From NCBI RefSeq assembly GCF_002897375.1, contig NZ_BFAG01000014.1:1-64000 (forward strand): DNA of 64,000 nt, read 5' to 3'. The DNA is from Deinococcus aerius (GTDB taxonomy: Bacteria > Deinococcota > Deinococci > Deinococcales > Deinococcaceae). Of this stretch, positions 12,423 through 23,664 are shown piece after piece. The stretch's first letter is position 1; the number at the start of each line of letters is the position of its first letter. Below the pieces are notes generated by a model that saw only the letters and a program-made list of their open reading frames with translations, was not told where the DNA came from and ran no database searches. The position numbers and the translations under genes were made by a program.

Positions 12423-13655
12423 ATGCGTACCCGCCTGACCCTGACCGCCCTCCTCGCCCTGACCGGGGCCGCTGCTGCGGCGCCCACCACCCTGACCGTG
12501 TTCATGGGCAGCCAGCAGCGCCCGGAGATCTTCCAGCCCATCTTCGACCGCTTCGAGAAGCAGAACCCGAACATTCGGGTGAGGATCGAGACGGGCGGCG
12601 CCACGAGCGAGGCGCAAAACCAGTACCTCACGACGGTGCTGGCCGCGCGGGACCCCAGCCTCGACCTCTTCCTGATCGATGTGGTGAGGACCGCCACCTT
12701 TGCCGCCGCCGGGTGGGCCGAGCCGCTCGACGCTTACCTGCCGAACAAGAGCGTGTACCTCAAAGCCTTCCTGAAGGGGCCGTTGAGCGCCGCGACGGTG
12801 GACGGCAAGCTGTACGCGATGCCCGCCTTCACGGACGCGCAATTCCTGTACTACCGCAAGGACCTGCTCGCCAAGTACGGCGCCAAGGTGCCCAAAACCT
12901 GGGACGAACTCGCCGCGACCGCCGCGCGCATTCAGAAGGCGGAGGGGGGGAACCTCCAGGGCTTCAACTTCCAGGGGGCGCCCATCGAGGGCACCGTCTG
13001 CAACTTCCTGGAGACCCTCTGGGGCGCGGGCGGCAACGCGCAGAAGGTGGACAGCCCGGCCGGGCGGCAGGGGCTGGGCTTCCTGGTGAACGCGGTGAAG
13101 ACGAAGCTCGCCCCCGCCGCCAGCTCCGAGATGAAGACGGACGACTCGCGCCAGCAGTTCCAGGCGGGCAACGTGCTGTTCGGCCTGAACTGGAGCTACG
13201 CCTGGGCGCACTTCCAGGGGAACAGCCCGCAGCCCACCCAGGTCAAGGGCCAGGTCGGCGTGGCGCCGTTGCCCGCCTTCAGCAAGAACCCCAGCGCGAC
13301 CTGCACGGGCGGCTGGCAGTGGGCCGTCAGCGCCTACAGCAAGAACAAGGCCGCCGCCGCGAAGCTCGTGCAATTTATGGCAAGTACCGACGTTCAGCGC
13401 GAAATGGCGGTCAAGGGCGCCTACCTCCCCGTCCGGGCCAGCCTCTACAACGACAGGGCTGTCCTCGCCGCCAACCCACATTTCAAGGACCTGTACCGCA
13501 TCGTGACCGCCGCCCGGCCCCGCCCCGTCACGCCCGCCTACCCGCGCGTCTCGGAGATCATCCGCAACAACGTGTCGGCGGCGGTCGCGGGCAGCAAGAC
13601 GGTGGACGCGGCCCTGAAGGACATGCAGCGCGACCTGGACGGCGTGCTGAAGTGA
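12423..13655 (+). CDS. Sugar ABC transporter substrate-binding protein (CUT1 family)
   Basis: A 410-residue extracytoplasmic solute-binding protein (SBP family 1). A cleavable signal peptide ends AAAAAP, with no lipobox, then TLTVFMGSQQRPEIFQPIFD opens the first lobe. DPSLDLFLIDVVRTATFAAAGW and the late block AAAAKLVQFMASTDVQREMA are typical of maltose/trehalose-type binders. It is the first gene of a three-gene importer operon; the permease starts nine bases after its stop. CGGAGG precedes the ATG. The sugar bound cannot be read from the sequence, and trehalose or maltose is only a family-level guess. Confidence 0.92.
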   Translation: MRTRLTLTALLALTGAAAAAPTTLTVFMGSQQRPEIFQPIFDRFEKQNPNIRVRIETGGATSEAQNQYLTTVLAARDPSLDLFLIDVVRTATFAAAGWAEPLDAYLPNKSVYLKAFLKGPLSAATVDGKLYAMPAFTDAQFLYYRKDLLAKYGAKVPKTWDELAATAARIQKAEGGNLQGFNFQGAPIEGTVCNFLETLWGAGGNAQKVDSPAGRQGLGFLVNAVKTKLAPAASSEMKTDDSRQQFQAGNVLFGLNWSYAWAHFQGNSPQPTQVKGQVGVAPLPAFSKNPSATCTGGWQWAVSAYSKNKAAAAKLVQFMASTDVQREMAVKGAYLPVRASLYNDRAVLAANPHFKDLYRIVTAARPRPVTPAYPRVSEIIRNNVSAAVAGSKTVDAALKDMQRDLDGVLK

Positions 13656-13664
13656 GGCCAGACC

Positions 13665-14600
13665 TTGCGGAGTGAGGCCGGAAAAGTCAGCACTCCCCCC
13701 GCCACGCGGACGCGGCGCCGGATCAGGGGGGACGGCCCCCTCGCCGCCCTGCTCCTGGCCCCCGCCGCCCTGCTGCTGTGCGGCGTGCTGCTCTTTCCCA
13801 TGCTGACGACCTTCCGCGACAGCCTGTTCGTGAACAAGCTGACCGAGCCGTGGGCGGGGACGCCGTTTGTCGGGCTCAAGCAGTACGCGCAGATGATTCA
13901 GGACCCGCGCTTTCTGAACGCCCTGCGCAACACCCTCTTCTTCGGGGTGCTGACGGTGGGCGGCTCGTTCCTCGTCGGCATCCCGATGGCGCTGCTGGCC
14001 CACACGCCGAGCCGGGTGCGGGGGCTGGCACGGGTCGCCCTGCTGCTCCCCTGGGCGATGCCGCCCGTCATCACCGGGTTGATCTTCGCCTGGCTGTTCA
14101 ACGGGCAGTACGGGGTGATCAACGACGTGTTGGTGCGCGGGCGGCTCATCGGGGAGCCGCTCCGCTGGCTCTCCACCCCTGGCCTCGCGGTCGTGGCGAT
14201 GGTCGTTACCATCGTCTGGAAGACGAGTTCTTTCGTCGCGCTGATCGTGCTGGGCGGCCTCCAGGGCATCCCGCGCGAGTTGACGGAGGCGGCGGACGTG
14301 GACGGGGCGACGCGGGTGCAGACCTTTTGGAGGGTCATCCTACCGTTGCTCGCCCCCAGCCTCGCGGTGGCCTTCATCTTCCGGGCGATCAGTGCCGTGC
14401 AGGTGTTCGACATCCCTTACACCTTCATTCAACAGGCCCCGGCGCAGGGACTGCTGGAAACGCTGGGTGTTTACATCTACCGCACGAGCATCGAGTTTCT
14501 GGACTTCGGGTACGCGGCGGCGCTCTCCGTGGCCCTCTTCGGGGTAAGCCTGGCCGTCACCCTCGTCTATGTGCGCTTCGTGCGCGGCGGGGAGGGCTGA
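13665..14600 (+). CDS. Sugar ABC transporter permease, MalF-like
   Basis: A 311-residue inner-membrane permease with six predicted membrane segments. The first is LAALLLAPAALLLCGVLLFP, preceded by a basic cytoplasmic tail (TRTRRRIRG). The EAA loop that docks on the ATPase reads ELTEAADVDGATRVQTFWRV. The start must be the TTG at 13665: the stop codon of the preceding gene lies in the same frame just upstream, and the next ATG would cut off the first membrane helix. It is the second gene of the importer operon and pairs with the MalG-like permease downstream. Confidence 0.92.
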   Translation: MRSEAGKVSTPPATRTRRRIRGDGPLAALLLAPAALLLCGVLLFPMLTTFRDSLFVNKLTEPWAGTPFVGLKQYAQMIQDPRFLNALRNTLFFGVLTVGGSFLVGIPMALLAHTPSRVRGLARVALLLPWAMPPVITGLIFAWLFNGQYGVINDVLVRGRLIGEPLRWLSTPGLAVVAMVVTIVWKTSSFVALIVLGGLQGIPRELTEAADVDGATRVQTFWRVILPLLAPSLAVAFIFRAISAVQVFDIPYTFIQQAPAQGLLETLGVYIYRTSIEFLDFGYAAALSVALFGVSLAVTLVYVRFVRGGEG

Positions 14601-14601
14601 G

Positions 14602-15444
14602 ATGGAACAGGCTCCCCGGCTGAACCTGAGTGAGCGGGTGATCCGCGCCCTCGGCCTCGCCCTGCTCGTCTTCGGCGGCTTCTTCCCGCTCGTGTGGATG
14701 CTGCTCACCAGCCTGAAGAACGAGGGGGAACTCCAGAAGTTCCCGGTCCAGTACCTCCCCTCCCACCCGGACTTGGGCAACTACGCGCGGGTGTTTTCCG
14801 AGCAGCCGTTCGGGACCTTCTTCATGAACTCGCTGATCGTCAGCGTGCTCAGCACGGCGCTGTGCGTGGCGGTCGCCGTGCCCGCCGCTTACGCGCTGGC
14901 GCGGCTGGAGATTCGGGCACGCGGCCTCCTCCTCACCCTCGTCGTCGCCTTTTCCATGCTGCCGGTCGTGAGCCTGCTGGTGCCCCTCTTCCGGCTGATG
15001 CGGAGCGGAGGGTTGCTGAACTCCTACCCCGCCCTGATCCTCCCCTACGCGGCGCTGAGCCTGCCCGTCGCCGTCCTCACGCTCGTCGCCTTTTTCAGCG
15101 CCATTCCCCGTGACCTCGAATCGGCGGCGATGGTGGACGGCACTTCCCGCGTCGGCGCGATGACCCGGATTGTGCTGCCCCTCAGCCTGCCGGGCGTGGT
15201 GACGGCGGCGCTCCTCGTCTTCGTCAACTCGTGGAACGAATTCCTGCTGGCGCTGAGCTTCAACACGCGGCTGAACATGCGAACCGTGTCGGTCGGCGTG
15301 ACGCTGTACCAGGGGGAGTTCGCTTTCCCGTGGCCTCTGATCAGCGCGGCGGTGGTGATCGCCGTGGTGCCCATCGTCGTGCTGATCGCCGTGTTCCAGA
15401 AGCGGTTTGTGGCCGGGCTGACGGCGGGGGGGGTGAAGGCGTGA
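14602..15444 (+). CDS. Sugar ABC transporter permease, MalG-like
   Basis: A 280-residue inner-membrane permease of the CUT1 class with six membrane segments, starting with VIRALGLALLVFGGFFPLVW. Its EAA loop is DLESAAMVDGTSRVGAMTRI. I used the ATG at 14602, one base after the MalF-like stop, because GGAGGG lies just before it; the frame is open to 14569. No ATPase gene follows, so the importer must borrow an ATP-binding protein encoded elsewhere, as CUT1 systems served by a shared MsmK/MalK protein do. Confidence 0.93.
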   Translation: MEQAPRLNLSERVIRALGLALLVFGGFFPLVWMLLTSLKNEGELQKFPVQYLPSHPDLGNYARVFSEQPFGTFFMNSLIVSVLSTALCVAVAVPAAYALARLEIRARGLLLTLVVAFSMLPVVSLLVPLFRLMRSGGLLNSYPALILPYAALSLPVAVLTLVAFFSAIPRDLESAAMVDGTSRVGAMTRIVLPLSLPGVVTAALLVFVNSWNEFLLALSFNTRLNMRTVSVGVTLYQGEFAFPWPLISAAVVIAVVPIVVLIAVFQKRFVAGLTAGGVKA

Positions 15445-15474
15445 GGGAGAAGTATCACTGCTCAAGCTTTCGCA

Positions 15475-15518
15475 TTTTTGCCCCTCCCCCCTGAGGGGGG
15501 AGGCTGGGTGGGGGTGAA
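15475..15518 (-). repeat. Intergenic palindrome, left arm of a REPIN-like pair
   Basis: The arm has the stem CCTCCCCCC / GGGGGGAGG followed by CTGGGTGGGGGTGA. It is the inverted counterpart of the unit at 15589-15630; together they form a head-to-head pair of about 155 bp in the gap between the importer operon and the monooxygenase gene. Confidence 0.6.
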
Positions 15519-15588
15519 CGGGGACGCCCCCCGGCGCGGCCAGTAGACGAGGCAAGCCATCCTGCTGACGCTCAAGCCGCTCGCGCGC

Positions 15589-15630
15589 CCCCTCACCCCG
15601 GCCCTCTCCCACGAGGGGAGAGGGAGAAAA
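15589..15630 (+). repeat. Intergenic palindrome, right arm of a REPIN-like pair
   Basis: The unit has the form CCCCTCACCCC, then the stem CCCTCTCCC / GGGAGAGGG, then AGAAAA. Related units occur at 25753, 30409, 56440, 56536 and 63744 in this window. Confidence 0.65.
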
Positions 15631-15661
15631 GCATCAGAACTGACTTCCTAGCGAGGTTCAC

Positions 15662-16795
15662 ATGACCCAACCTTCCCAATCCGAATTCCTCTGGTTCCTC
15701 CAGCTCTCCCGTGACGGCGAGTTTATCGGGACCAGGGAGAAGCCGCCGCGCAAGCCCACGCTGCCCTACATCTCCAGCCTGATCACGACGGCGGGGGAGG
15801 CGGGGTTCGGCGCACTGCTGACGGCGACGAACTACCACTCCGAGCACGAGAACTACACGGCGGCGATTGCGGCCCTGGCGCGGACGGCGCAGACGGACCC
15901 GGGGCTCCTGATTGCCGTGCGGCCCGGCATGTTCCACCCGGCGATGTACGCGAAGATGCTCGCCACGGCGCAGAACCTCTTCCCCGGGCGGGTGCGGGTG
16001 AACATCGTGACGGGGAGCAGTCCCGCCGAGAACGCCATGTACGGCGACTTCGAGCCGCACGCCCAGCGGTACGAGCGCACGCGCGAATTCATGACCATCC
16101 TGCGCCAACTCTGGACCCAGCCGCCACCCGTCAGTTACCACTCGGATCTCTTCGCCTTCGAGAACGCGGTGCTGGACCCGCCGCCCGTGCAGCCCATCCC
16201 GATCTACTTCGGGGGCGCGTCGCCCGTCGCTCAACGGATCGCCGCCGATCTGGCGGACGTATACCTGATGTGGGGCGAGCGGGAGGACATGCTGGCGGAG
16301 CGTTTGGCCCAGATGCGGGCGCTGGAGGCGGAGACGGGCCGACCGCTGCGCTACGGCCTCCGCACCCACGTCATCGTGCGCGAGACCGAGGAGGAAGCCT
16401 GGCAGGCCGCCGAGCGCCTGATCTCCCGCGTGGACCCCGAGGTGCGCCGCGCCTTCGTGGAAAGCTATAAGCACGTGGACGGCGTGGGCCAACTGCGCCA
16501 GATCGAGATGCTGCGTGGCCTGGAGGAGGGCAACCTGCTCGTCGAGCCGGGCCTCTGGGCGGGCGTCGGCATGGCCCGCAGCGGGGTGGGCGTGGCCCTG
16601 ATCGGCAACCCCGAACAGGTGGCGGCCAAGATTCGGCGCTACGAGGCGATGGGCTTTTCCTCCTTCATCTTCAGCGGTTACCCGCACCTGGAGGAGGCCC
16701 GGCGCTTCGGGGAACTCGTCATGCCGCTCCTCAAGGGGCAGGGCGGCGAGGGCTCGCGGCAGATTCACACGGACACGGTGGCTCCGGTCGCTTGA
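15662..16795 (+). CDS. ssuD: Flavin-dependent monooxygenase, alkanesulfonate monooxygenase-like (LLM class)
   Basis: A 377-residue bacterial-luciferase-like (beta/alpha)8 monooxygenase using FMNH2 from a separate reductase. GEAGFGALLTATNYHSEHEN, LIAVRPGMFHPAMYAKMLAT, NIVTGSSPAENAMYGD and PIPIYFGGASPVAQRIAAD are the blocks typical of SsuD, which frees sulfite from alkanesulfonates. The LLM family is broad and members with other sulfur or hydrocarbon substrates look similar, so the symbol is provisional. No ssuABC sulfonate transporter or flavin reductase lies nearby; the adjacent importer is of the sugar type. Confidence 0.85.
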   Translation: MTQPSQSEFLWFLQLSRDGEFIGTREKPPRKPTLPYISSLITTAGEAGFGALLTATNYHSEHENYTAAIAALARTAQTDPGLLIAVRPGMFHPAMYAKMLATAQNLFPGRVRVNIVTGSSPAENAMYGDFEPHAQRYERTREFMTILRQLWTQPPPVSYHSDLFAFENAVLDPPPVQPIPIYFGGASPVAQRIAADLADVYLMWGEREDMLAERLAQMRALEAETGRPLRYGLRTHVIVRETEEEAWQAAERLISRVDPEVRRAFVESYKHVDGVGQLRQIEMLRGLEEGNLLVEPGLWAGVGMARSGVGVALIGNPEQVAAKIRRYEAMGFSSFIFSGYPHLEEARRFGELVMPLLKGQGGEGSRQIHTDTVAPVA

Positions 16796-16897
16796 CGGGA
16801 GAGAACAGGCAGCGGCGTGGAGGGAGATGCCCATGCCGCTGCTTTGCCGAATCTGGCTTAAACCTCAAGCGCGCTTGAGTTCAAACCCCGTCCAACC

Positions 16898-17515
16898 TCA
16901 CTTCTTCTGCAACACTGCGATGTACTGCTTCAGGGCGTCGGCACCCCGTCCCTGGGCGAAGGGATTGAACCCGCCGGGCTGGAAGTTACCGGGCGCGCCC
17001 TGCCCCTGACCGTTCTGCCCGGCGCCATTCTGACCCGTTCCCCCGGGACGCTGGCCGCTGAACGCGCCGGGAACACCGGGAATCCGCAGGCCCGCCTGTC
17101 CCCCCTGCCCGCTCTGCTGGGCCTGCGTCCGCCGCGCCTCGCGCTCCTGTTCGGCCTTGAGCGTCAGGTCGTCGAGCGCCGTGACCTGCTTGCCCGTCAG
17201 AATCTTGTCCTCGATCTGCGTCAGGTACTTCTTGGCGTCGCCCGGCTGCACCGCCTTGGCCTTTTGCAGCGCCGTCAGGATGGGAAGGAGCTGTTTAGCC
17301 TGCGCCTTCGTCACCGCTGTCGCCTTGTTCTTCTCCAGGTCGGGCAGCAACCTGACCGTCTGGGCGAGGTCCATGATGGGCTGCATCTGGGCCATGCGGG
17401 CGCGCATCTCCGGGGTGAGCTGGGGCCGGTTCTGGCCCGACTGCCCGGACTGCTGGGCTCCCGCGACGGGGAGGAGGACGAACCCGAGGAGCAGGATCAT
17501 CTTGCTGTACTTCAT
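16898..17515 (-). CDS. Secreted Gln/Gly-rich protein of the efflux operon
   Basis: A 205-residue exported protein. The signal peptide (MKYSKMILLLGFVLLPVAGA) leads into LTPEMRARMAQMQPIMDLAQ, a helical region rich in Lys and Ala (about 25-125, TAVTKAQAKQLLPILTALQK), and a disordered tail rich in G, Q, N and P. The helical part with its QMQPI and LTGKQVTALD pieces recalls Spy-like periplasmic chaperones, but this is tentative. The ATG at 17515 follows a clear GGAG; the frame extends further without plausible starts. It is the last of six genes in the efflux operon, 31 bases after the permease, so it may help fold or sense cargo of the pump. Confidence 0.75.
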   Translation of the reverse strand: MKYSKMILLLGFVLLPVAGAQQSGQSGQNRPQLTPEMRARMAQMQPIMDLAQTVRLLPDLEKNKATAVTKAQAKQLLPILTALQKAKAVQPGDAKKYLTQIEDKILTGKQVTALDDLTLKAEQEREARRTQAQQSGQGGQAGLRIPGVPGAFSGQRPGGTGQNGAGQNGQGQGAPGNFQPGGFNPFAQGRGADALKQYIAVLQKK

Positions 17516-17546
17516 GTTGAACTCCTTCGTGGAGAGGAATTGACGT

Positions 17547-18853
<1,307 letters not shown>

Positions 18854-18857
<4 letters not shown>

Positions 18858-19603
18858 GCAGTTCCTCCCGGCCTATGCGGCGTCTGCCGCTCGTCGCGCT
18901 CGATCAGGCCGTCGCGCACCCGGACCACCCGCTCGGCGTAAGCGCCGATGTCCGCCTCGTGCGTGACGATCAGGACGGTGGTGCCCTCCGCGTGCAGCTC
19001 GGCAAAGAGGGCCATGACCTCCTCACTCGTCCGCGTGTCGAGGTTGCCCGTCGGCTCGTCGGCGAGGAGGAGGCGGGGGCGACCGGCCAGCGCGCGGGCA
19101 ATCGCTACCCGCTGCTTCTGCCCGCCGCTGATCTGGCCCGGGAGGTTCCCGGCCTTGTCCGCCAGGCCCACCCGCGTCAGCATCCCCATCGCCCGCTCGC
19201 GCCGCTCCCGCGCGGGGACGCCCGCGTAGGTGAGGGGCACCTCCACGTTCTCCAGCAGCGTCTGCCGGGGCAGCAGGTGGAAGGCCTGGAAGACGAAGCC
19301 GATCTCGCGGTTCCGGGCCTCCGCCCGCTCGTTCTCGGAGAGGGTCGTCACGTCGCGGCCCCCCAGGTGGTACGTGCCCGCGCCGGGCCGGTCGAGCAGG
19401 CCGATGATCTGCATGAGGGTCGTCTTGCCGGAGCCGGAAGGTCCCATCAGCGCGACCATCTCGCCCTGCGCGATCTGGAGGCTGACGCCCTTCAGGGCCT
19501 CGAACACCACGTCGCCCTGCGCGTAGGTCTTGTGGATGCCTTGCAGGTCCACCACCGGGACGGCGAGGGCGGGTGGGCGGACCACCGGGGCGGGCGCGCT
19601 CAT
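18854..19603 (-). CDS. MacB/LolD-type ABC transporter ATP-binding protein
   Basis: A 249-residue ATPase. Walker A is [12 protein letters not shown], the Q-loop is [10 protein letters not shown], the signature is [15 protein letters not shown] (Ile for the usual Leu), and Walker B is [12 protein letters not shown], which is diagnostic of the LolD/MacB branch. The switch His is in IVTHEAD. Both ends overlap neighbours by four bases (ATGA), so translation is coupled from adaptor to ATPase to permease. Confidence 0.95.
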
Positions 19604-21029
19604 GGCGGCCCCCCGAAGCCCCCACCGGGAGGGCCGCCGAAGCCCGACTGCCGGTTGGAACCCGAGGTGGAGGAACTGGACGTGCTGCTCCGGGTGCTGC
19701 CCGGCACGACGACCTGCTGCCCCGCCGTCAGCCCGCTCTCGACGATGGTGTTCGTGCCGTCGGTGGCGCCAGTCGTCACGCGCGTCCGCTCGGGGTCGTT
19801 GCCCTCCGCCCCCTGTACCAGGACGTAGCTGCGGTCCCGGACGGATTGGATGGCCTTCGTGGGCACGACCAGCCCCGACGCCTCGCTCTGAATGATCTCC
19901 GCCTCGGCGGTCATGCCCGGGCGCAACTTGCCATCCGTGTTCGGCAGGCTGACGGTCGCCGTGAAGACGCTGATGCCGTTCGACTGGGTGGCCCCCGGCG
20001 ACACGCGCACCACCTTGCCGGTGAAGGTGTCGTTCTCGTAGGCGTCGAGGGTGACTTCCGCCGTCTGCCCCACCTTCACCCCCGAAATCTCGGTCTCGTC
20101 CACCTGCACGGGGAGGTTGAGGGTGGTGTCGTCGAGCAGGGTGAGGAGGGCCGTGTCGCTGCTCGTGCCGATGACCGCGCCCTCGGTGGCGTTGACGGCG
20201 CTCACCACGCCGCTGATCGGGGCGTACACCTTGAGGTCAGCCTGGGCCTTGCGGGCAGTCGCCAGGTTCTCCTCGGCCTGCTGCACGGCGATCTGCGAAT
20301 TGCGGAGGTCCTGGGCGTTGCTCTCGGCCCCCGCCCGCTGCTGGGTGCGGGCGCTGGCGGCACTCGCGCGGGCGCTGGCCAGACTGGCGCGGGCGCTCTG
20401 CACCTTGGCTTGCGCGTCGGCCACGGCTGTTCTGGCGCTGGCGAGGTCCTGGGCGCTCACGGCCCCGACGGCGGCGAGGCGTTCCTGCGCGTTCAGGGTG
20501 GTCTGGGCGGTGGTCAGCGCCCGCTCGGCGTCACTCAGCGTCTGCCCCGCCGAGGTGACGTTCGCGTCCGCCTGCGTGACGCTGCTCTGCTGCTGTGCTC
20601 GACTCGACGCCTGGGTGGCGCGCAGGGCGTCCAGGGCCGCGCGGGCCTTTTGCAGGTTCAGCTCGGCGGTGGTGACGTTCGCCGTCACGTCGTCACTCGT
20701 GAGGGTGGTCAGGAGCTGGCCCCTGGTGACCCGCTCCCCGACCGCGGGCAGCGTCCCCACCGTCACGTTGCGGTCCACGCCGATGGTGCGGGTGACGGCG
20801 GCCTCCAGGGTGCCGGGGCCACTCACGCTGACGCGCACAGTGCCGGGTTGGACGGTCTGAAGCTGCGTCTGGGCGGTGGCCGTCTGCGTCTGCCCGGAGT
20901 GGGTGCGGGTGTACCACACGCCGCCCCCCACTCCGCCGACCAGGAGCAGACCCGCAAGGACCCACGGCCAGCGCCCCCGGCGCCGCACCGGGCGGGAGGT
21001 CACCGCCGTGGTCGTGGTGGGCGGAGTCG

Positions 21030-21033
<4 letters not shown>
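19600..21033 (-). CDS. MacA-like periplasmic adaptor (membrane fusion protein)
   Basis: A 477-residue HlyD/MacA-type adaptor. A single N-terminal membrane anchor (WPWVLAGLLLVGGVGGGVWY) precedes the first barrel half, a long alpha-hairpin (about 115-270) built of Ala/Gln/Ser heptads such as NLQKARAALDALRATQASSR, then the lipoyl closure YAPISGVVSAVNATEGAVIG and a beta-barrel with VGQTAEVTLDAYENDTFTG. The C-terminus is a Ser/Gly tail with [14 protein letters not shown]. The hairpin is far longer than in most monoderm MacA homologues, which suits contact with a TolC duct across the thick Deinococcus envelope. It overlaps its neighbours by four bases on each side. Confidence 0.93.
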
Positions 21034-22081
<1,048 letters not shown>

Positions 22082-22085
<4 letters not shown>

Positions 22086-23488
22086 TGGGAGCCTCCGGCG
22101 GCATTGACGAGTCGAATCAGGGCGAGTTGAACGGTGGCGCGGGCCTGCACGAGGTCCCGCTGCGCCTGGGCGAGCGAAATCTGGGCCGCCGTCACGTCGT
22201 CGGCGGTGCTGGTCCCGGCGGACAGACGAGCCTGCGCGGCGCTCAGGGCCGCCTGCGCGGCCTCCACCTGCGTCTGCTTCGCCTGGAGGGCGATCAGATT
22301 CGTCTGGGCCGTGCTGTACAGGGTGCGGACGTTGAGTTCGGCGTTCTGCTGCGCGACTTGCAAGGTGAGCTGTGCCTGCGTGACGTTCGCCTGCGCCGCC
22401 GACACCTGGGCACGCGCGGCGGGCGAGTACACCACGTAGCTGCCGGTGATGCTGGCGACGAAGCGGTTGCTGGCATTGCTCCCGCTCGCGCCGAAGGGCA
22501 CGCTGTAGCCGATGCCCGCGTTCCCCTCCTTCACGTCCAGGCTGGCGGTCAGGCCGCCGCTTCCGGCTGGTCCGTACCGCACGCTCGCGGTCAGGTCAGG
22601 AAGCTGCTGGTCCCGCTGCTGCGTCTCCAGCGTGTCCTGCGCGGTGGCGAGGTTGTTCTGCGCCTGGACCACGTCCACCGTGTTCGTGCGCGCCCGGGCG
22701 ACGAGGGTGTTCAGGTCGGGCAGGGTGAAGGTACTTGCGGGCTGGGTGGAGAACGTCACGCCCGTCAGGTCCTGGTTCAGCACGGCGGCGAGGTTGAGCC
22801 GCGCACTCTCCAGGCTGCTCTGCGCCTCCGTGACCGAGCCCTGGGCGAGTTGCACGTTCGCCTGGGCGCTCAGCACGCTCTCCTGGGTCGCATTGTTCTG
22901 CGTCTGCTGCGTGCGCGCGATCTCCAGTTGCCGCTGGCGCAGGGCGAGCGTCTGCGTGGCGAGCGTCACGTCCTGCCCGGCCACGACCGCCGCGAGGTAC
23001 TGCTGGTAGACGTTCAAGCGGGCGCTGGCCTGCGCCGCCGCCAGGTTCGCCTGGGCCAGGGTCAGGCTGCGTTGAGCCGTTCGCAGACTCGACTGCCCGC
23101 TCGACCACGGCAGCAGTCCCAGGCTCGCCTGCACGCCCGCGCTGCCTCCCAGGCTGCCCGCGGTGGAGGTGGTCGTGCCGTCACTCGCTGTGGTCGTCGA
23201 GCCCCCCGTGTAGCTGGCACTCCCGGTCACGCTGACGCTGAGCCCAAGGGCACCCCGGGCCGCGTTCAGGTTCTCCTGCGCGACCCGCACGCTGAGCCCC
23301 GCCTGGGTCACGCTGGGGGCCTGCGCGAGCCGGGCCAGCGCCGCGTCGAGCGTCAGGGTGGAGGACGGTGCGGTTTGCGTCTGGGTCGGTGTGGTCTGCG
23401 TCGTCTGCGCCTGCACGCCGCCCGCTCCCAATAGCAGCGCGAGCGTCAACGTTCGGAGAAGGGGGAGGCGGGGGGGAGGGCTCGTCAT
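22082..23488 (-). CDS. TolC-family outer-membrane efflux protein (first copy)
   Basis: A 468-residue TolC-family channel protein. The signal peptide ([19 protein letters not shown]) is followed by a Thr/Gln-rich stretch, then two repeated OEP halves with long coiled helices ([40 protein letters not shown]) and shorter beta segments such as [15 protein letters not shown] and [12 protein letters not shown] for the barrel. I chose the ATG at 23488 because the signal peptide starts there, although the frame runs on to 23566. It is the first gene of the efflux operon and is transcribed away from the two-component genes. Confidence 0.9.
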
Positions 23489-23513
23489 GGCCCCCAGGGT
23501 GACGTGCCCCCGC

Positions 23514-23549
23514 GAATGCCCTGCGAACCTTTTTTGAAGATTTGTCGAA
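23514..23549. promoter_or_regulatory. Array of four GAA boxes at 11 bp intervals
   Basis: The trinucleotide GAA occurs at 23514, 23525, 23536 and 23547, exactly 11 bp apart, in the contexts GCGAA, GCGAA, TTGAA and TCGAA. OmpR/PhoB-family regulators bind tandem direct repeats with 10-11 bp spacing. The array lies between the efflux operon and the regulator gene, so it is the obvious candidate binding site for that regulator. Binding is inferred. Confidence 0.6.
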
Positions 23550-23652
23550 GAGGGGTGGAGGCGCACGGGGAGGCGCCGGACTGCGCGGAGACGGCCCGCA
23601 GCGCCCCTCCTGCCCCGCTGGGCGCCTTCGCCAAACCTTGGCCCGGGGTGCC

Positions 23653-23658
23653 TACCAT
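23653..23658 (+). promoter_or_regulatory. -10 box of a leaderless promoter
   Basis: TACCAT ends six bases before the ATG at 23665. Confidence 0.45.
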
Positions 23659-23664
23659 GGGGGC

